Part shown: positions 15,152 to 21,797 of the stretch, piece by piece
How the letters are laid out: each line of letters begins with the position of its first letter
How positions within the stretch are numbered: the first letter of the stretch is position 1
Assembly: GCA_964603985.1 (NCBI GenBank)
Contig: CAZRXG010000055.1
Coordinates: 1-21,797 of the forward strand
Direction of reading: 5' to 3'
Length of the DNA: 21,797 bases
Origin: CAZRXG01 sp964603985
GTDB lineage: Bacteria > Chloroflexota > Anaerolineae > Aggregatilineales > UBA3940
Made by a program: the position numbers and the translations under genes
The notes under the pieces: model-generated
Told to the model about the DNA's origin: nothing
The model's input: only the letters and a program-made list of their open reading frames with translations
The model's database searches: none

Positions 15152-16284
15152 GCGCCATCCAGATCCGGCCCGTCCAGACCGCCCGCGAGCGGCGCATCTT
15201 TCTCACCTTCCCCTGGCGCATCTACCGCGACGACCCGCTGTGGGTGCCGCCGCTGCTCCCTCAGCGGGCCGAGACCATTGACCCCCAACGCGGGGTCTTT
15301 TTTAAGCGCGGCCAGGCCGAGTTCTTCACCGCCTGGCAGGATGGGGAGCCGGCGGGCACGATCTGCGCTGCGGAGGACCCGCCCACCAACCAGGCACGCG
15401 GCGCGCGGGAATGCCTGTTCGGCTTCTTCGAGTGCGTGGAAGATTACGCCGTGGCCGAGGCGATGTGGGATCACGTCAAGGGGTGGGCCGCGCGGCGCGG
15501 CCTCAACGCGCTGTACGGTCCCTTCAACCTGGACTACGAGGACGGCTACGGGGTGCTGATCGAGGGGCGCGACCGCCCACCGGCAGTTTTCTGCGGGCAC
15601 ACGCCGCCCTACTACCAGAACTTCGTCGAGCGGTACGGCTTCCGACCGGCGCGGGCGGCCAACGTTGCCTACGCGGTCGACCTGACCCAGGACACACCCG
15701 CCTTTCAGCGCCTCGCCCGTCTGGCAGAGAGAGTGCGCGGACAAAAGCCCATCACCGTGCGGGAAGCCGACATGGCCCACTGGCACGACGAGATCGAGCG
15801 CATCCACTACCTGCTGCAACACGCGCTGGGCCACCTCGGCGACCACATCCCCTGGCAGCGCGAAGCGGTCTACGCGCTGGTGGCCCCCTTCCGGAACATC
15901 GCCGACCCGGAGCTGGTGCTCTTCGCCGAGGTGGAGGGGCAGGCGGTGGGGTGGCTGCCCGGCATCCCCAACCTGAACGAAGTCTTCCAGCACGTCAACG
16001 GGCTGCGCTATCCCTGGAACTACCTCCCGTTGATGTGGCACATGCGCCGCCAGACCGGCTGCCTGGCGATCAAGAGCGTGCTGGTGCTGCCGGAATACTG
16101 GGGGACCGGTGTCAGTGTGCTGCTGTTTGACGAGATGGTCAGGCGCGCCCGCGCAAGGGGATACAGGTGGATCGACCTGTCGCTCACCTCGGAGGACAAC
16201 CCCCAGACGCCCAAGATCGCGACGCGGATGGGGGGTGAGCTGTACAAGCGCTACCAGGTCTACCGGCTGGACTTTGATGACTGA
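15148..16284 (+). CDS. GNAT-fold N-acyltransferase-like protein
   Basis: The 378-aa protein resembles a family of long GNAT-like proteins of about 380 aa. It has the FPWRIYRDDPLWVPPLLPQR opening (about 20-39), FFKRGQAEFFTAW.DGEPAGTI (beta strands before the acyl-CoA site), YGPFNLDYEDGYGVLIEG (mid region) and a C-terminal GNAT half with KSVLVLPEYWGTGVSVLLFD, which fits the acyl-CoA-binding loop R/Q-x-x-G-x-G/A in degenerate form. AGGAG sits 8 bases before ATG, and the start overlaps the symporter stop by ATGA, so translation is coupled. The acyl acceptor is unknown. The two GNAT-like halves suggest an internal duplication of the fold. Confidence 0.85.
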   Translation: MSAIQIRPVQTARERRIFLTFPWRIYRDDPLWVPPLLPQRAETIDPQRGVFFKRGQAEFFTAWQDGEPAGTICAAEDPPTNQARGARECLFGFFECVEDYAVAEAMWDHVKGWAARRGLNALYGPFNLDYEDGYGVLIEGRDRPPAVFCGHTPPYYQNFVERYGFRPARAANVAYAVDLTQDTPAFQRLARLAERVRGQKPITVREADMAHWHDEIERIHYLLQHALGHLGDHIPWQREAVYALVAPFRNIADPELVLFAEVEGQAVGWLPGIPNLNEVFQHVNGLRYPWNYLPLMWHMRRQTGCLAIKSVLVLPEYWGTGVSVLLFDEMVRRARARGYRWIDLSLTSEDNPQTPKIATRMGGELYKRYQVYRLDFDD

Positions 16285-16861
16285 CCGGCCTGTGGAACAG
16301 CACACCATCCACGATCCCGACGGCCGCCCCATCGCCGTCACCGTGCGGCGTGACAAACGCCTCAAAAAGTCGGCCCGCTGGGTTCGCGAGCGCGACGGGA
16401 CGATCCTGGTGCGGGTTCCCCACCACCTCACGCGGCGGCACCTCAAGTCGCTGCTTGAGGATATCGCCGGGCAGCTTGCCCGCCAGCAGAAGCAGGCCGC
16501 CCGCCGCACCGACGCCGACCTCCAGGCCCGCGCCGAGCACATCAACCGGAAGTACTTCGACGGCCAGATCGAGTGGCGGGCGATCCGCTGGGTGAGCAAC
16601 ATGCGCAGGCGGCTGGGTAGCTGCACCAACGGCGGCTCGACCGATGGACACATCCGCATCAGCGACCGCATCCACGACTGGCCGGAGTGGGTGATCGACT
16701 ACGTGATCGCCCACGAGCTTGCCCACCGGGTGCATCCCGACCACAGCAAGGAGTTCTGGGCCTTCCTGGAGGCCGCCTACCCGCTCACCGAGCGCGCGCG
16801 GGGCTTCATCCAGGGGGTCGGCTTCGCGCAGGGTGAAGCGCTCGACGAGGACGAGATCTGA
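16277..16861 (+). CDS. YgjP-like (DUF45) zinc metalloprotein
   Basis: The 194-aa protein has a C-terminal metallopeptidase-like core: RRLGSCTNGG (111-120), HIRISDRI (125-132), DYVIAHELAHRVHPDHSKEF (141-160) with the HExxH zinc motif HELAH at 146-150, and a third ligand at about His156. This is the layout of the YgjP/WLM-type family. The usual RWGSC is RRLGSC here. The N-terminal third is basic and may bind nucleic acid or partner protein. ATG 16277 overlaps the end of the acyltransferase gene by 8 bases, and there is only a weak ribosome site, so reinitiation is likely. Protease activity is inferred from the motif, not shown. Confidence 0.9.
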   Translation: MTDRPVEQHTIHDPDGRPIAVTVRRDKRLKKSARWVRERDGTILVRVPHHLTRRHLKSLLEDIAGQLARQQKQAARRTDADLQARAEHINRKYFDGQIEWRAIRWVSNMRRRLGSCTNGGSTDGHIRISDRIHDWPEWVIDYVIAHELAHRVHPDHSKEFWAFLEAAYPLTERARGFIQGVGFAQGEALDEDEI

Positions 16862-16909
16862 CCGGGGAGACGAAACCAGCTAAGTCGACAAAAAGCCTAC
16901 AATTAGTGC

Positions 16910-16938
16910 TTGAACACACAAATGAACCATGCTAAAAT
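16910..16938 (+). promoter_or_regulatory. Predicted promoter of the sigma factor gene
   Basis: TTGAAC (16910-16915), a 17-base spacer and TAAAAT (16933-16938) sit in an AT-rich gap. A perfect TTGACA -35 follows at 16954-16959, with only a poor -10 (around 16977-16983), and may be a second start. Leader length from the first promoter is about 60 bases. Confidence 0.65.
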
Positions 16939-17006
16939 AACAAAGCTGCCTACTTGACATTATCGCAACTATAGTGCAATGATGGGAGTAAAATAACGTT
17001 TAGAAG

Positions 17007-18209
17007 ATGATTGACAGGGTGCAACCGGTGTCTCACACCTACAATGATTTGCGTAGTGATGTGATACAAGAACTGCTCGCGCGGGCCGATGATCGCGGCT
17101 ACGTGACTTATGAGGATCTGGTGGAGGTCATGGCGGAGGATCTCGACGAGACTTCTGTCGACGCGCTCCTCGAGGATCTCGAAGAACTGGGCATCGAAGT
17201 CCGCAACCAGAACGAGAGGGAGGATTTCGGGCAGCTTCAAGCAGAGGAGACCGACGGCGACAGCGAGAGCGAGGAACCCGTTGCGGACATCAACGCGGTG
17301 TCTGCCGACGATCCGGTCGGGCTTTACTTCCGGCAGATGGCCCAGGAGCCGCTGCTGACGGCTGCGGAAGAGATCGATCTTGCCAAGCGCATCGAGTTTG
17401 GTATTAAGGCGCGCAAGAAGCTTGAGAGCGCCAGGAACCTGTCGGTCGCCAAGCGGGCCGAACTCATCCTCCAGATCGAGCAGGCGCAGGAAGCGCGCGA
17501 GCATCTTGGCCGGGCGAACACGCGCCTGGTGGTCAGCATCGCCAAGCGGTACATGGGCCAGGGGCTACCCTTCCCCGACCTGATCCAGGAAGGAAACGTC
17601 GGGCTGATGCGGGCGGTCGACAAGTACGACTACACACGCGGCAACCGCTTCAGCACCTACGCCACGTGGTGGATCCGACAGGCGATCACGCGCGCGCTGG
17701 CTCAGAAGACGCGCACGATCCGCATCCCGCTGCACATGACCGAGCGCATCCGGCAGATGTACCGCACGGCCCAGATCCTGGAGCAGTCGCTGGGGCGGCG
17801 GCCCACACCGGAGGAGATCGCCGAGGAGATGGAACTGCCCGCCGAGAGCGTGCGGGGCATGATGGATGCCAGCCAGCACGCCATCGCGCTGGAGCGTCCG
17901 GTCGGCGACGACGGCGACAGCGAGTTCGGCGACTTCATCGAAGACCAGGAGACGCCCGAACCGGCGGAGGCAGCGGCACACCACCTGTTACAGGAGGCCA
18001 TCGAGGAGGTGCTCTCCGAGCTGACGCCGCGTCAGGCCCACATTCTGCGGCTGCGCTTCGGGCTGGGCGGCGGCGAGCAGCACACGCTGGAAGAGATCGC
18101 CAACAAATTCGGCCTCTCGCGCGAGCGCATCCGCCAGCTTGAGAAGGAAGCGCTGCGCCGCCTGCGCCACCCGCGCCTGGCTCACAATCTACGCGATTAT
18201 CTCTCCTGA
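17007..18209 (+). CDS. sigA/rpoD: RNA polymerase primary-type sigma-70 factor
   Basis: The 400-aa sigma factor contains a region 1.1-like helical N-terminus (about 10-70), an acidic linker (80-95), region 1.2 (DPVGLYFRQMAQEPLLT, 102-118), region 2 (NTRLVVSIAKRYMGQGLPF to TYATWWIRQAITRA, 171-230), region 3 (about 240-320) and region 4 with the helix-turn-helix TLEEIANKFGLSRERIRQLE (360-379). Region 2.4 QAITRA and region 4.2 match sigma factors that read TTGACA/TATAAT promoters, which agrees with the promoters seen in this window. It ends HNLRDYLS, as group 1/2 factors do. Whether it is the sole housekeeping factor or a paralogue cannot be told from one locus. The ribosome site before ATG is weak. 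Confidence 0.95.
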   Translation: MIDRVQPVSHTYNDLRSDVIQELLARADDRGYVTYEDLVEVMAEDLDETSVDALLEDLEELGIEVRNQNEREDFGQLQAEETDGDSESEEPVADINAVSADDPVGLYFRQMAQEPLLTAAEEIDLAKRIEFGIKARKKLESARNLSVAKRAELILQIEQAQEAREHLGRANTRLVVSIAKRYMGQGLPFPDLIQEGNVGLMRAVDKYDYTRGNRFSTYATWWIRQAITRALAQKTRTIRIPLHMTERIRQMYRTAQILEQSLGRRPTPEEIAEEMELPAESVRGMMDASQHAIALERPVGDDGDSEFGDFIEDQETPEPAEAAAHHLLQEAIEEVLSELTPRQAHILRLRFGLGGGEQHTLEEIANKFGLSRERIRQLEKEALRRLRHPRLAHNLRDYLS

Positions 18210-18225
18210 CGCGGACAGTTATCCG

Positions 18226-18270
18226 AAAAAGTCACAGCGCGCGGCTGTAAGTGCCACGCGCTGTTTGATT
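18226..18270. terminator. Two-way intrinsic terminator between sigma factor and bactofilin-like gene
   Basis: ACAGCGCG (18234-18241) pairs with CGCGCTGT (18257-18264), and inner GGC/GCC bases can extend the stem. On the plus strand TTTGATT follows. On the minus strand five T follow after three bases (A run at 18226-18230). The two flanking genes converge here. Confidence 0.75.
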
Positions 18271-18306
18271 CTGTGCTCTGTGATGGGCTAATTAGCCAGC
18301 CGGTAG

Positions 18307-19695
18307 CTACTCGGTGGGCTTATCCGCCTCCGGGCCGGTTTTGGCAGGCCCAGCCGCTGCGACAGCCTCGGCGGGCTTACGCCGGAACAGGTCGGGCCAC
18401 AGGGTGAGGACCACGGCACCCAGGCCGAACATGCCGACAAACCAGGACAGCAGGAAGCGCCCCACAAACGGGATGCCGAGCGCCACCACCAGGATGAGCA
18501 GCCCAATAGCCAGCTCCCAGAAGGGGGCCTTTTTCTCCTTATCCTGGCTGAAGAGCGAGTAGATCCAGCCACCGAGCAGGGCCGCGATCAGCACCGGCGC
18601 GAGCCAGTGCGCCCCCAGGCGGAAGCCGGTCCAGATGACTGAACCGATCATGGACAGAGCGCTGAAGAGCCGCCCGCCCGCGCCCAGCAGCGGGGTAAAG
18701 AGCACGATGAAGACCAGGGCCAGCACCAGCGGCGCGACGAAGTAGGCGACGGCGTAACCCAGGAAGCCGACGCCCAGGCTGGCCCACGTGCGCGTGCGTA
18801 ACGTGTCGAGCGCATTGTCGAGGAAGTTGGGGACCACGGAACGGATGATCAGGCCGGTGACCAGCAGCAGAACGAAGCCGCCGACCACAAACCCCACATA
18901 ACCCAGGAACCCGACGACCGCGCCAAACCGGCCCTTGCCCCTCCCGGTGTCTTTCTGAACTTCGAGGTCAAAATCGGTGACGCCGCCAACCACGCCCTTG
19001 GGGATATCGGACTCTGCGTCCGCAGAGTATTTGAGATCGCCCGCCACGTGCCCGTCGGGGCCGAAGCTCAGGCCGCCCGGGACGCTGGAGACAGAGGGCA
19101 TATCAACGTCTGGCATGAAAGCCATTATGAAAGCCATAAAGTTGAAGGGGGGTTGATCTTTGCTTGAGCCAACGCCCAGTTCGACGTCACCACCGACATC
19201 GCCGATGATGCGAACGCTTCCCACGCCACCGGTGATATCCCCGCCGACATCGGACAGGACGGCCTGGCCCGCGCCGATGTAGACATCGCCGCCGATGGCG
19301 CTGTCCGGCTGCATTTCGAGCGCATAGCCGCCCAGGTTCAGGTCGTCGCCGATGGACGCGCCGTCTTCGATGACCAGCACAGTCCCACCGAAACGCACGT
19401 CGTCCTGCACCTCGCCGTTGAGAATGAACGACTGCCCGGCAAAGATCACGTCACCGGTAACCGTGCCGTTGACGGTCAGCGACCCGCCCACGGCGATCAG
19501 ATCGCCGTCGATGGTCGCGTTCACTGTGATGGTTTGACCGTTGGCATACACGTCGTCGTCGGTGTCCTCGTCGATCACGACGTTTTCACCGGAGTAAGAA
19601 TCTGATGCCAGCACCGGCGTGATCGCCAACAGCGAAACACCCAGCACAGCCAATACAATCAGGGATATCTTCCAGCGTTTCAACTCGCCAAACAT
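18307..19695 (-). CDS. Exported bactofilin-like (polymer-forming) domain protein with C-terminal membrane bundle
   Basis: The 462-aa product begins with a signal peptide (hydrophobic residues about 11-28, likely cleavage after VLA at 30). A beta-helix-type repeat region follows (about 45-175) with recurrent units such as ATIDGDLIAVGGSL, GTVTGDVIFAGQSF and SAIGGDVYIGAGQA, like the polymer-forming bactofilin fold. A linker leads to at least four or five TM segments between about 258 and 436. Placing the repeat domain outside the cell is unlike classical cytosolic bactofilins. ATG 19695 was chosen because GGGAGGAG lies 6-7 bases upstream; an upstream TTG would place the ribosome site inside the gene. 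The C-terminal tail is Pro/Lys-rich and cytosolic. It may scaffold the envelope, which is inference. Confidence 0.88.
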   Translation of the reverse strand: MFGELKRWKISLIVLAVLGVSLLAITPVLASDSYSGENVVIDEDTDDDVYANGQTITVNATIDGDLIAVGGSLTVNGTVTGDVIFAGQSFILNGEVQDDVRFGGTVLVIEDGASIGDDLNLGGYALEMQPDSAIGGDVYIGAGQAVLSDVGGDITGGVGSVRIIGDVGGDVELGVGSSKDQPPFNFMAFIMAFMPDVDMPSVSSVPGGLSFGPDGHVAGDLKYSADAESDIPKGVVGGVTDFDLEVQKDTGRGKGRFGAVVGFLGYVGFVVGGFVLLLVTGLIIRSVVPNFLDNALDTLRTRTWASLGVGFLGYAVAYFVAPLVLALVFIVLFTPLLGAGGRLFSALSMIGSVIWTGFRLGAHWLAPVLIAALLGGWIYSLFSQDKEKKAPFWELAIGLLILVVALGIPFVGRFLLSWFVGMFGLGAVVLTLWPDLFRRKPAEAVAAAGPAKTGPEADKPTE

Positions 19696-19848
19696 AAAAA
19701 ACTCCTCCCTTATCAAAAGTTTGCTAGCCTTATCTTACCCAATGTATCCTTCTTCTTCTACGTAGTTCTCGCTTCAAGAAGCTCAGAGCCTCTCTCATCG
19801 GCCTGCTTCGAATTATCCGTCGCTTTTGCTTGCTGCACCTCCTCCTGG

Positions 19849-20124
19849 CTAGTGCTCTGACAGAGGTTCGGGATCCTGGTCCACTTTTTCCACGACGAGC
19901 GTAAGAGGTTCTTGCCTTGACGTCAACGCTCCTAACGACAACACGCGTGGGTTTTTGAGCACAACTGCTGAACCCAACCACAAAGGGACTTTGAGCACGG
20001 TCTTGCCCTGCGAGCTCTTGATGATACGCCGTGCCTTGCCTTCTCGGATGATGTCTCGAAGGCGAGCGTGTAGTGATACGCTGTTTACTGTGTATTCTTC
20101 AGTCCAGACTCTTTCCCGGCCCAT
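19849..20124 (-). CDS. DUF4342-like small protein
   Basis: The 91-aa product matches the look of DUF4342: WTEEYTV (7-13), LRDIIREGKARRIIKSSQGK (22-41), then a hydrophobic VLKVPLWLGSAVV (43-55) and a closing LTLVVEKVD (74-82). Family members resemble LVEKVKELIHEGNVRRI followed by a beta strand and a short hydrophobic segment. The function is unknown; some members carry an additional UBA-like domain, which is not seen here. ATG has GGAG five bases upstream. The gene sits in AT-richer DNA next to a broken recombinase, so it may have been acquired by transfer. Assignment is by pattern recall. Confidence 0.75.
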   Translation of the reverse strand: MGRERVWTEEYTVNSVSLHARLRDIIREGKARRIIKSSQGKTVLKVPLWLGSAVVLKNPRVLSLGALTSRQEPLTLVVEKVDQDPEPLSEH

Positions 20125-20216
20125 ACCAACTCCATTTCATACTCCAATTTCCCCCTGCCGCCAGGGTTCGGAAGGCAACTCAATGTAGTTTACAGCAATT
20201 CCAGACGGCACTGTGT

Positions 20217-20420
20217 CCCAATTCTTGGGAGGCTTGGGGCGTCTGGGCGTATGCCCAGATTATGTACGATAGCGGCATGGATATGGTGGCAATCGAGCGA
20301 AACCTGGGTCACGAGGATATCAAGACCACGATGCAATACAATCGACCAGTTCAGCATATGCTGGACTGGGGTTTACTCCCAAAAGGTAGCACTTCGCTCC
20401 TCGCGCGATCACGACTATAA
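20217..20420 (+). pseudogene. C-terminal remnant of a tyrosine recombinase/integrase
   Basis: A plus-strand frame encodes AYAQIMYDSGMDMVAIERNLGH then EDIKTTMQYNRP. This matches the last part of XerC/D-type integrases: the LGH box (His at about 20310-20312) and the catalytic Tyr in TTMQY (about 20337-20339). The upstream catalytic Arg and the HxxR box are missing, and the preceding sequence of this frame has no integrase look. The fragment therefore cannot be active. It lies in an AT-richer patch with the DUF4342-like gene, which points to a decayed mobile insertion. Bases 20125-20216 upstream hold nothing else I can recognise. Confidence 0.7.
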
Positions 20421-20421
20421 T
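20416..20421 (+). promoter_or_regulatory. Consensus -10 just upstream of the ABC permease gene
   Basis: A perfect TATAAT lies 8 bases before ATG 20430, so the transcript would start at or within a few bases of the start codon. The -35 region (TTCGCT, 20393-20398, 17-base spacer) is weak. A short AGG lies next to the ATG. This suggests a leaderless or near-leaderless message. Confidence 0.45.
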
Positions 20422-20429
20422 GCAGGTTG

Positions 20430-21476
20430 ATGAAGACATTCCTGTCAGAGATGTGGGCCTTCCTGTTCAGGCGAACCCGGCACCCGGTTTACCGCCGCGA
20501 GCTGACCGGCTGGTCATACGTCGGGATATGGCGGGGGCTGCGGCGTGGCTGCCTGCCCCTGCTGGCGCTGCCGATCCTCGGCTCGGTTGGCTGCTGCGGC
20601 CTGATGGTTTTGCCCTTACTCGACTCGGTCAGCGTCGAGGCCCTGCCCACCATTGCCCTGGCGCTGCTGGGCGGGGTGCTCGTCGGTGGGGAGATCATCA
20701 GGATGCTGGCCGGGCTGATCGCCACTGCGCTGACCGCGACCGCCATCAGCGCCGAGGTCGAGGCGGAGACCTACGGCTTGCTGCGCCTGACGCCCATCCC
20801 ACCGCGCCAGATCGTGCTGGCGAAGTTCGGGGCAGCCGTCCGGCAGCTACGTCTCCCCGTCCTGGCCGTGACGCTGACCCGCGCGCTGGCGCTGGTGGGC
20901 GGGGTGGTGCTGCTGATCGTCATAATCGTGATGGCAGTCGTGACAACGCCCAGCACCCAGACGCCCGCGCCGGGCACCTCACCCCTGCCCCCTTTTCCCG
21001 CGCCGCCGAAGTTGCTGTCCCTCGTCCCAACGCTGGCGACCAGCCTGCTGGCCGTCGTGAGCGTGATCGTCGTGGGACTGATGTGGCTGGCCTACTACCT
21101 GTTCCAGCCCTTCCTGAATGTGATGTTGTTTGCGGCGGTGGGGCTGTTCGGCTCATCGCTGGCGCGGACGCGGAGCGGCGGGCTGTTTGCGGCGGCGGCG
21201 CTGCGCGTCGGGCTGTGGATGGCGAGCTACACCGCCAACCAGGTGCTCTCGTCGCTGGCGTGGGGGGTTTTCAGCATACCGCTGGTGCTGATGTCTCCGT
21301 GGCTCGACACCCTCGCCACCGCCCAACTGGGCCTGCTGGTCGCAGGTGGGGCGGGGGTCGCCGGGGTGTGGCTGCTGCTCATCGTGGGTGTGGAGCTGGC
21401 AACAACCACCCTGCTGCTGAGACTCGCCAGTTGGCGCGCCGGGCGGCTGCCGTTCAACAAGCAGACCGCCGGGTGA
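20430..21476 (+). CDS. ABC-2-type transporter permease-like membrane protein
   Basis: The 348-aa polytopic protein has an N-terminal cytosolic HPVYRRELTGW (18-28), then TM segments near 40-65, 72-105, 142-172, 200-240 and further C-terminal helices to about 335. The cytosolic loop EVEAETYGLLRLTPIPPRQIVLAKF (109-133) is the E-x-E-x-x-T...LL..TP....I...K pattern of ABC-2 permeases, where the coupling helices meet the ATPase. A Pro/Thr-rich outer loop lies at about 172-195. No ATPase gene is adjacent within the window, so the partner must lie elsewhere. The frame could also open at TTG 20427. It is probably monocistronic, followed by the panB leader. Confidence 0.8.
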   Translation: MKTFLSEMWAFLFRRTRHPVYRRELTGWSYVGIWRGLRRGCLPLLALPILGSVGCCGLMVLPLLDSVSVEALPTIALALLGGVLVGGEIIRMLAGLIATALTATAISAEVEAETYGLLRLTPIPPRQIVLAKFGAAVRQLRLPVLAVTLTRALALVGGVVLLIVIIVMAVVTTPSTQTPAPGTSPLPPFPAPPKLLSLVPTLATSLLAVVSVIVVGLMWLAYYLFQPFLNVMLFAAVGLFGSSLARTRSGGLFAAAALRVGLWMASYTANQVLSSLAWGVFSIPLVLMSPWLDTLATAQLGLLVAGGAGVAGVWLLLIVGVELATTTLLLRLASWRAGRLPFNKQTAG

Positions 21477-21585
21477 CGTTTGACACTACCGCCTCGGAGA
21501 TGGTTCGCCTAGACTAAAGTTGTAGAGTGGTTCTTCCCCTTTTTGGGGCTGCGATGCATTGAGCTGCATAAGGAGTAAATCCGCA

Positions 21586-21797
21586 ATGTCTGAACGGAAG
21601 AAAGTCACACTCCCCGCTCTCTACAAAAAATACGAGGCGGGCGAGCAGATCACGATGCTCACCTGCTACGACTACCCGACCGCTTATTTCCAGGACCAGG
21701 CCGGGGTCGATATGGTGCTGATCGGCGACAGCCTGGGCATGACGATGCTGGGCTACGACAGCACACTGCCCGTCACGATGGACGACATGATCCGCCA
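21586..21797 (+). CDS. panB: Ketopantoate hydroxymethyltransferase, N-terminal part (cut by window end)
   Basis: PanB makes ketopantoate from 2-oxoisovalerate and 5,10-methylene-tetrahydrofolate, the first committed step to pantothenate and CoA. The 70 complete codons present carry the family opening: KKVTLPALYKKYEAGEQITM (5-24), LTCYDYPTA (25-33), VDMVLIGDSLGMTMLGYDST (41-60) with the metal-site Asp in GDSLG, and LPVTMDDMI. AAGGAG lies 10 bases before ATG. The rest of the gene continues past the window edge. The 109-bp gap before it holds a TTGACA at 21480-21485 but no good -10, and nothing else I can assign. Confidence 0.96.
   Translation, partial: MSERKKVTLPALYKKYEAGEQITMLTCYDYPTAYFQDQAGVDMVLIGDSLGMTMLGYDSTLPVTMDDMIR

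Noticed and set aside
15061..16671. Minus-strand open frame of 536 codons over the acyltransferase and YgjP-like genes
   Set aside because: The plus-strand genes carry family motifs (GNAT-like, HELAH) and overlapping starts and stops; the antisense frame shows none.
20242..20259. Hairpin TCTGGGC-GTAT-GCCCAGA as an attachment site
   Set aside because: It lies inside the integrase remnant coding stretch and has no partner copy at the patch edges; probably chance.
20420..21517. Plus-strand open frame of 365 codons overlapping the ABC permease in another frame
   Set aside because: The product is Arg/Gly/Ala-rich low complexity, while the chosen frame has TM segments and an ABC-2 loop; this is a high-GC shadow.
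21536..21548. CCCC-TTTTT-GGGG as terminator of the permease gene
   Set aside because: The stem is only 4 bp, with the T run in the loop rather than after the stem.

Overview
The window is high-GC bacterial chromosome with dense, mostly co-directional housekeeping and accessory genes. The best guess for the source is a Chloroflexota bacterium (Anaerolineae-like). This rests on overall gene style: a membrane kinase with an FPNGRFVPRW-type sensor, a SigA with a short region 1.1, small tandem membrane proteins and an exported bactofilin-like protein. There is no rRNA or phylogenetic marker placement, so treat it as inference.

Left arm (about 1-9.9 kb, all minus strand, read right to left). The proline genes proB and proA bracket a membrane Ser/Thr kinase, whose frame overlaps the end of proB, and an aldo/keto reductase. 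They are followed by a membrane-anchored TlpA-like thioredoxin and a Cys-rich lipoprotein. Next, with its own likely promoter, comes a translationally coupled set: two paralogous CBS-like proteins and a 4-TM protein, joined by 4-nt overlaps, then rsmG and an intrinsic terminator.

Middle (9.9-11.2 kb, plus strand). Three tandem paralogous small membrane proteins lie divergent from proB. Each repeat unit carries the small gene plus a copy of the promoter and first codons of the downstream inositol-monophosphatase-like gene. The array therefore grew by duplication with a breakpoint inside that gene's first codons. This is the most unusual structure in the window.

Right-middle (11.2-18.2 kb, plus strand). 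An IMPase-family phosphatase, an enoyl-CoA hydratase and an alpha/beta hydrolase form one probable operon. A GPH-type sugar/cation symporter, a GNAT-family acyltransferase and a YgjP-like zinc metalloprotein form a second set with overlapping ends. A primary-type sigma-70 factor follows behind its own promoter.

Right arm (18.2-21.8 kb). A two-way terminator separates the sigma factor from a convergent exported bactofilin-like membrane protein. A visibly AT-richer patch (about 19.7-20.4 kb) holds a DUF4342-like gene and the broken C-terminus of a tyrosine recombinase, suggesting a decayed mobile insertion. An ABC-2-type permease with a near-leaderless promoter and the first 70 codons of panB close the window.
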